Made by a program: the position numbers and the translations under genes. Below, in pieces: positions 40,584-44,102 of a stretch of DNA of 44,102 nt. Position 1 is the stretch's first letter, and the number at the start of each line of letters is the position of its first letter. The notes below the pieces were generated by a model. The model saw only the letters and a program-made list of their open reading frames with translations, made no database searches and had not been told where the DNA came from. The DNA comes from Clostridia bacterium (GTDB taxonomy: Bacteria > Bacillota > Clostridia > Lutisporales > Lutisporaceae), in the NCBI GenBank assembly GCA_029256325.1, contig JAQSYD010000008.1, positions 1-44,102 of the forward strand. Direction: 5' to 3'.

Positions 40584-42944
40584 ATGAATAAAGTGGTTTC
40601 TGAAAAATACAAATTGTTTGCCTTTGCAGGTGCTTTTTTTATTGGGTGTTTTTTAAATAGTATAAGCGTAATAAATAGCTATATCATACTGCCAGTGTTT
40701 GCACTTGTTTGTTTTCTGATTTTTATGAACAGACATAAAAAGGCGTTGCTGCTGATTCCTTTGTTAGTCATCGTGATGATTTTGGGGGCATTTGATTATC
40801 ATCGAGCTGCTGGCAGACAAAGCAGTCTGCTGCAATTTACCGGAGAGACGATAACGCTTCAGGCAGTGGCAGCAGAAGATCCTATACCCACAAGCTACGG
40901 TTATAAGCTGTTGCTTAAGGATGTTTACTATGTACAAAATAATAAGCTGTACAAATGTACTGAGAAGGTGCAGCTATATATTGGCAAGGAGGATAAGCTT
41001 CGGTTTGGAGATCAGGCACAATTGCGGGTTGAGATTCTCCCTATAGCACAGCTTAGGAATTTCGGAGATTTTAATTTTGAGAATTACTACAAAAGCAAGG
41101 GTATTTATGTGAAGGCTTATTCTGTTGAGATTAGGAAGGTGGCATCAAATAAGGGAGGCTTATTTTCTACTTCACTATATCGAAGCAATCAAAAAGTGAA
41201 AAGCACTATATTTTCAGCATTGCCGCAAACGGAAGCTGCATTGTTATATGGAATCCTGACTGGCAGTAAAAGTGAAATAGATCAGGATGTGATGCAGGTG
41301 TTTTCACAAACCGGATTAGCGCACATTCTATCTGTTTCAGGCTTGCATATAGGCTTTTTAGTGCTGCTGCTTACGTATTTGTTAAAGCCGCTCAAGTTTA
41401 ATAAACAGCTTCATGGCATCATCGTATTTCTAATCGTTCTTTTATATGTCTTGCTGATTGGGGCTCCCGTACCTGCTGTCAGAGCCTTGCTCATGCTAGC
41501 TGTCATGCTTGCAGGAACTGCCTTTGGGAAAAGGTACGATTTAAATGCTTCTGCTTCTTTTGCAGCGCTTCTATTGCTGGTGTATAATCCTCTTTTGCTG
41601 CATGACCCCAGTTTTATTATTTCCTTTGCCTGCATTTATTCCATAAGCTTTTTCCACCAGCCCATCAATCGTGCAATAAACTTTCTGCCTACAGGGATAA
41701 GAAGCAGTATGGCTCTGTCTATCGCGGTTTGGATAGGCATTACCCCTATACTTATTTATTACTTCAACTATGTTTCAATCATTAATATATTTCTTAATGT
41801 ATTAGCGGTGCCTATTGTTTTTTTAATAACACTGGCAGGCTTTGCGGCAGTGGCAATAGGTATAATACTTCAGCCGTTATCCATATTTATTTTCGCATCT
41901 GCCTATTATTTGATGAAGCTTCTTTATAATATAAGTGAAAAATCATTGCTGCTGCCTTTTGCCGGCTACAACATTCCTTCTCTAGGAGGGCATATTTATT
42001 TCTGCTATTATTTAGGTGCCTTGATGCTGATTGAGGACTTTTGGAAATATAAAAGTCTGGGTTTTAAGAGAAATTATAGGTCAGCAGTAGCTATAGGGAT
42101 CTGTATTGCAATTTTTACAGCCATCATACCGGGCACTGCATTGAAGATATATTACTTGGATGTGGGGCAGGGAGATTCCAGCATCATTCAAACACCTGAT
42201 CACAAAACAATAGTAGTAGACGGCGGTGGCAGCAGCGATTGGGAAAAAAGCAGCTATGATATTGGTAAAAAGATTACAGTACCAGCTTTGCTGCATGTTG
42301 GAACAGGCTGGGTAGACACTGTCATAGTTTCACATATTCATGATGATCATCTGGGAGGGATTATTTCTATTTTGGAAAGCTTTCAGGTAAGGCAAGTCAT
42401 GCTTCCCGCCAATGATCGGTATGGTGAGGGCGAGTTTACGTCAGCAAATTTCGAAAAGCTAATAGCGATCTGCAAGAAAAAAAGTATACCTATCTTATAT
42501 TTGAAAAGCAATAGCAGGTTGGTGGTGAATAAGAACTTGCAGCTTCAGGTGTTGGCTCCGGAAGAGCCTTTTATTGAAAACACAGATTCCGATGTGAACA
42601 ACAATTCAATCGTATTTAAACTTATATATAAGGATTTTGATGCTCTTTTTACAGGTGATATTCAGCAAGAAGCGGAGCAGCGGCTGCAGCATAAAGATAT
42701 TCAAAGCGATGTTCTAAAAATTGCGCACCACGGCAGTCCCTATTCAAGCATTGAGAGCTTTATAGAAAAGGCAGATCCAGAAATCAGCATCATCTCTGTG
42801 GGAAGAAATAATTATGGGCATCCTTCCAAAGAAATTATAGAAAGACTGAAAGAAAAGGAAAGTCAAGTCTATAGAACGGATATGTCTGGTGCTGTCATGC
42901 TGTCCACAAATGGGAAAAGCATCAGAATTCGTACAGTGAGATGA
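40584..42944 (+). CDS. comEC: DNA uptake channel protein ComEC/Rec2
   Basis: The membrane channel for single-stranded DNA in natural transformation. The 786-residue protein has N-terminal membrane helices and a soluble OB-like region (DUF4131, about 85-200), the Competence domain (about 210-480, starting LLYGILTGSKSEID and LAHILSVSGLHIGF) with many helices, and a C-terminal MBL-type nuclease domain (about 515-786) with DVGQGDSS and SHIHDDHLGG. It looks complete. The ribosome site is poor (GGATG at 40572-40576). With comEA in the same window, transformation genes are at least partly present. Confidence 0.93.
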   Translation: MNKVVSEKYKLFAFAGAFFIGCFLNSISVINSYIILPVFALVCFLIFMNRHKKALLLIPLLVIVMILGAFDYHRAAGRQSSLLQFTGETITLQAVAAEDPIPTSYGYKLLLKDVYYVQNNKLYKCTEKVQLYIGKEDKLRFGDQAQLRVEILPIAQLRNFGDFNFENYYKSKGIYVKAYSVEIRKVASNKGGLFSTSLYRSNQKVKSTIFSALPQTEAALLYGILTGSKSEIDQDVMQVFSQTGLAHILSVSGLHIGFLVLLLTYLLKPLKFNKQLHGIIVFLIVLLYVLLIGAPVPAVRALLMLAVMLAGTAFGKRYDLNASASFAALLLLVYNPLLLHDPSFIISFACIYSISFFHQPINRAINFLPTGIRSSMALSIAVWIGITPILIYYFNYVSIINIFLNVLAVPIVFLITLAGFAAVAIGIILQPLSIFIFASAYYLMKLLYNISEKSLLLPFAGYNIPSLGGHIYFCYYLGALMLIEDFWKYKSLGFKRNYRSAVAIGICIAIFTAIIPGTALKIYYLDVGQGDSSIIQTPDHKTIVVDGGGSSDWEKSSYDIGKKITVPALLHVGTGWVDTVIVSHIHDDHLGGIISILESFQVRQVMLPANDRYGEGEFTSANFEKLIAICKKKSIPILYLKSNSRLVVNKNLQLQVLAPEEPFIENTDSDVNNNSIVFKLIYKDFDALFTGDIQQEAEQRLQHKDIQSDVLKIAHHGSPYSSIESFIEKADPEISIISVGRNNYGHPSKEIIERLKEKESQVYRTDMSGAVMLSTNGKSIRIRTVR

Positions 42945-43032
42945 TTACTTTTATTTTAAAGAAACTTAACAGGCTGTTGCGCTGTTAGTACGGGTGAATT
43001 TATTATATAATGTTATATGTATGTAGAAAAAT

Positions 43033-43166
43033 GCGAAGCTTCGCTTCCTGTCATTTTGTATGAAGTAATGCGTCATTTTGAATAAAATGAAGAATCTTGC
43101 AGTGAATATACTATAAGTAAGATTCTTCGCAGGCTCAGAATGACAATGCTGCGTTTGGGATGACAG
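43033..43166. repeat. Nested palindromic, MITE-like intergenic repeat
   Basis: A 12-base palindrome GCGAAGCTTCGC (43033-43044) is followed by nested inverted repeats: CTGTCAT/ATGACAG (43048-43054/43160-43166), GTCATTTTGA/TCAGAATGAC (43072-43081/43135-43144, one G-U) and GAAGAATCTT/AAGATTCTTC (43089-43098/43119-43128). Sequences of the form AAGATTCTTCGC...CTCAGAATGACA are, as far as I know, typical of dispersed repeats in Clostridial genomes. It fills most of the 276-base gap between comEC and the MATE gene, where I see no gene. Confidence 0.6.
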
Positions 43167-43220
43167 CTAATGTGCCTCATTCACATGATTCTTATATAAT
43201 GACGCAGCAGGGGTGATTTT

Positions 43221-44102
43221 GTGAGTATAAGAAAAGAAATATGGAAGCTTTCATTTCCGGTGATGGTTGTAATATTGCTTCACACTTTTTTTGGAATAGT
43301 AGATTTAAAGTTCATATCGACTTTGGGAACAGTTCCCACTGCCGGTACCGTATTGGCGACTTCATTGCTTGAGGTTATATTGGTATTATCCAGCTCAATC
43401 AGCGCAGGAACCATGGCTATAGCGGCCAGAAGTATCGGGGCAGAGAATACAGAGGAATATGAAGATGTATCCAAGCAGAGCATCATTTTTTCAATATTTC
43501 TGGGTCTATTGGTATATTCCATTGCTATCATTTTTAAATATCAGCTGCTTGGAATTTTCAATGGTACTGAAGAAGCCATTACATATGCTGTACAGTACTT
43601 AGACATTGTTTTTATAACAATCCCCTTAAATTTTATTACAGCAGTTCAAATATCAATACTGCATGCAAAGGGAGACACCAAAAACCCTATGGTGGCATTA
43701 GTGTCAGCCAACGTGATGAATATTTTATTGGATTGGCTGTTTATTATGGTGTTGAATTGGGGCGTGCGTGGAGCGGCAGGAGCAACCTTATTAGGCATCG
43801 TTTTTTCTTTGGTGTATTTGTTGGTGGCCGTGCTAAAGGCCTTGAATACAAATTTGGTGCACTTGTTCAGCAAAGCAAAGCTTACTTTGGGAATGCTGTT
43901 TAGAATTGTAAAAGTAGGTATTTTTTCAGTATTGTACGGAATAACCCGCCCATTTACAGGAATGCTTATGTTTCAAATGGCTGCCAGAAGCGGGGATAGT
44001 GCGGTTGCTGCCTTTGGTATAGGGGGCAGATGGTTTTCTCTGATATTTATCATTTTAGGTGGCTTGGAAGCGGCTATATCCATATTGGTGGGACAAAGCA
44101 TG
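43221..44102 (+). CDS. MATE-family multidrug/sodium antiporter (N-terminal part)
   Basis: The first 294 codons of a gene that leaves the window at the right edge. It starts with GTG 43221 behind GGGGTG (43210-43215). The protein has about eight membrane helices here and the MATE pattern: LSFPVMVVILLHTFFGIVD near the N-terminus, then AKGDTKNPM and ANVMNILLDWLFI, and a second-half start with VKVGIFSVLYGITRPFTGM. MATE proteins export drugs or metabolites against Na+ or H+. The sequence ends in the second MatE domain. Confidence 0.9.
   Translation, partial: MSIRKEIWKLSFPVMVVILLHTFFGIVDLKFISTLGTVPTAGTVLATSLLEVILVLSSSISAGTMAIAARSIGAENTEEYEDVSKQSIIFSIFLGLLVYSIAIIFKYQLLGIFNGTEEAITYAVQYLDIVFITIPLNFITAVQISILHAKGDTKNPMVALVSANVMNILLDWLFIMVLNWGVRGAAGATLLGIVFSLVYLLVAVLKALNTNLVHLFSKAKLTLGMLFRIVKVGIFSVLYGITRPFTGMLMFQMAARSGDSAVAAFGIGGRWFSLIFIILGGLEAAISILVGQSM

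Noticed and set aside
1-44102. CRISPR array, insertion sequence or rRNA
   Set aside because: No regularly spaced repeats, transposase motifs or rRNA sequence were seen by eye on either strand.

Overview
The window comes from a low-GC, anaerobic, spore-forming Firmicute, most likely a member of the Clostridia. The signs are strong AGGAGG ribosome sites with frequent TTG and GTG starts, an alpha/beta-type small acid-soluble spore protein, a DacF-type carboxypeptidase, two sigma-54 enhancer-binding proteins, a selenocysteine system and a cobalamin operon under a B12 riboswitch. I cannot name the genus from sequence alone.

Layout. 1-4140 is a conserved translation and housekeeping cluster: the end of obg, a small Cys protein, yhbY, nadD, yqeK, an LCP-family cell-wall protein and rsfS. 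4172-5153 holds a YheO-like regulator whose 3' end is fused out of frame into ridA. 5394-12758 is a sigma-54 module: a CBS-PAS-PAS-AAA-Fis activator, then a clear -24/-12 promoter with upstream repeats. It drives a CoA-transferase, a GntP-type permease, an SDR dehydrogenase and a thiolase, which together look like a hydroxybutyrate/acetoacetate (short-chain acid) pathway. 12825-14841 is dacF and comEA, divergent. 15052-19469 is selD-selA-selB; selD itself reads through an in-frame UGA (Sec17) followed by a SECIS-like hairpin.

19587-27163 holds a cytoplasmic amidase and a signalling island: a small secreted protein behind its own sigma-54 promoter, two tandem 16-bp dyads, a divergent orphan sigma-54 activator, a class III cyclase/STAND ATPase/TPR protein and an HPK7 histidine kinase without a partner regulator. 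27403-34251 is a promoter, a cobalamin riboswitch with terminator, and cobT-cobU-cobS-cobC-cobQ-cbiB-cobD for the late steps of B12 synthesis. 34398-39627 carries small proteins, tRNA-Sec (selC), a SASP, an AEC transporter, a ferritin-like protein, an alanyl-tRNA editing protein and two small membrane proteins. 39767-44102 has an MBL hydrolase, comEC and a MATE transporter cut by the window edge.

The points I consider most worth checking are: (i) the self-contained sigma-54 regulon at 20324-21906; (ii) selC, whose D, anticodon, variable and T arms are intact but whose 5' acceptor strand I cannot find; (iii) the regulator/ridA junction, which looks like a deletion; and (iv) a Shine-Dalgarno-sequestering hairpin at 39209-39239.
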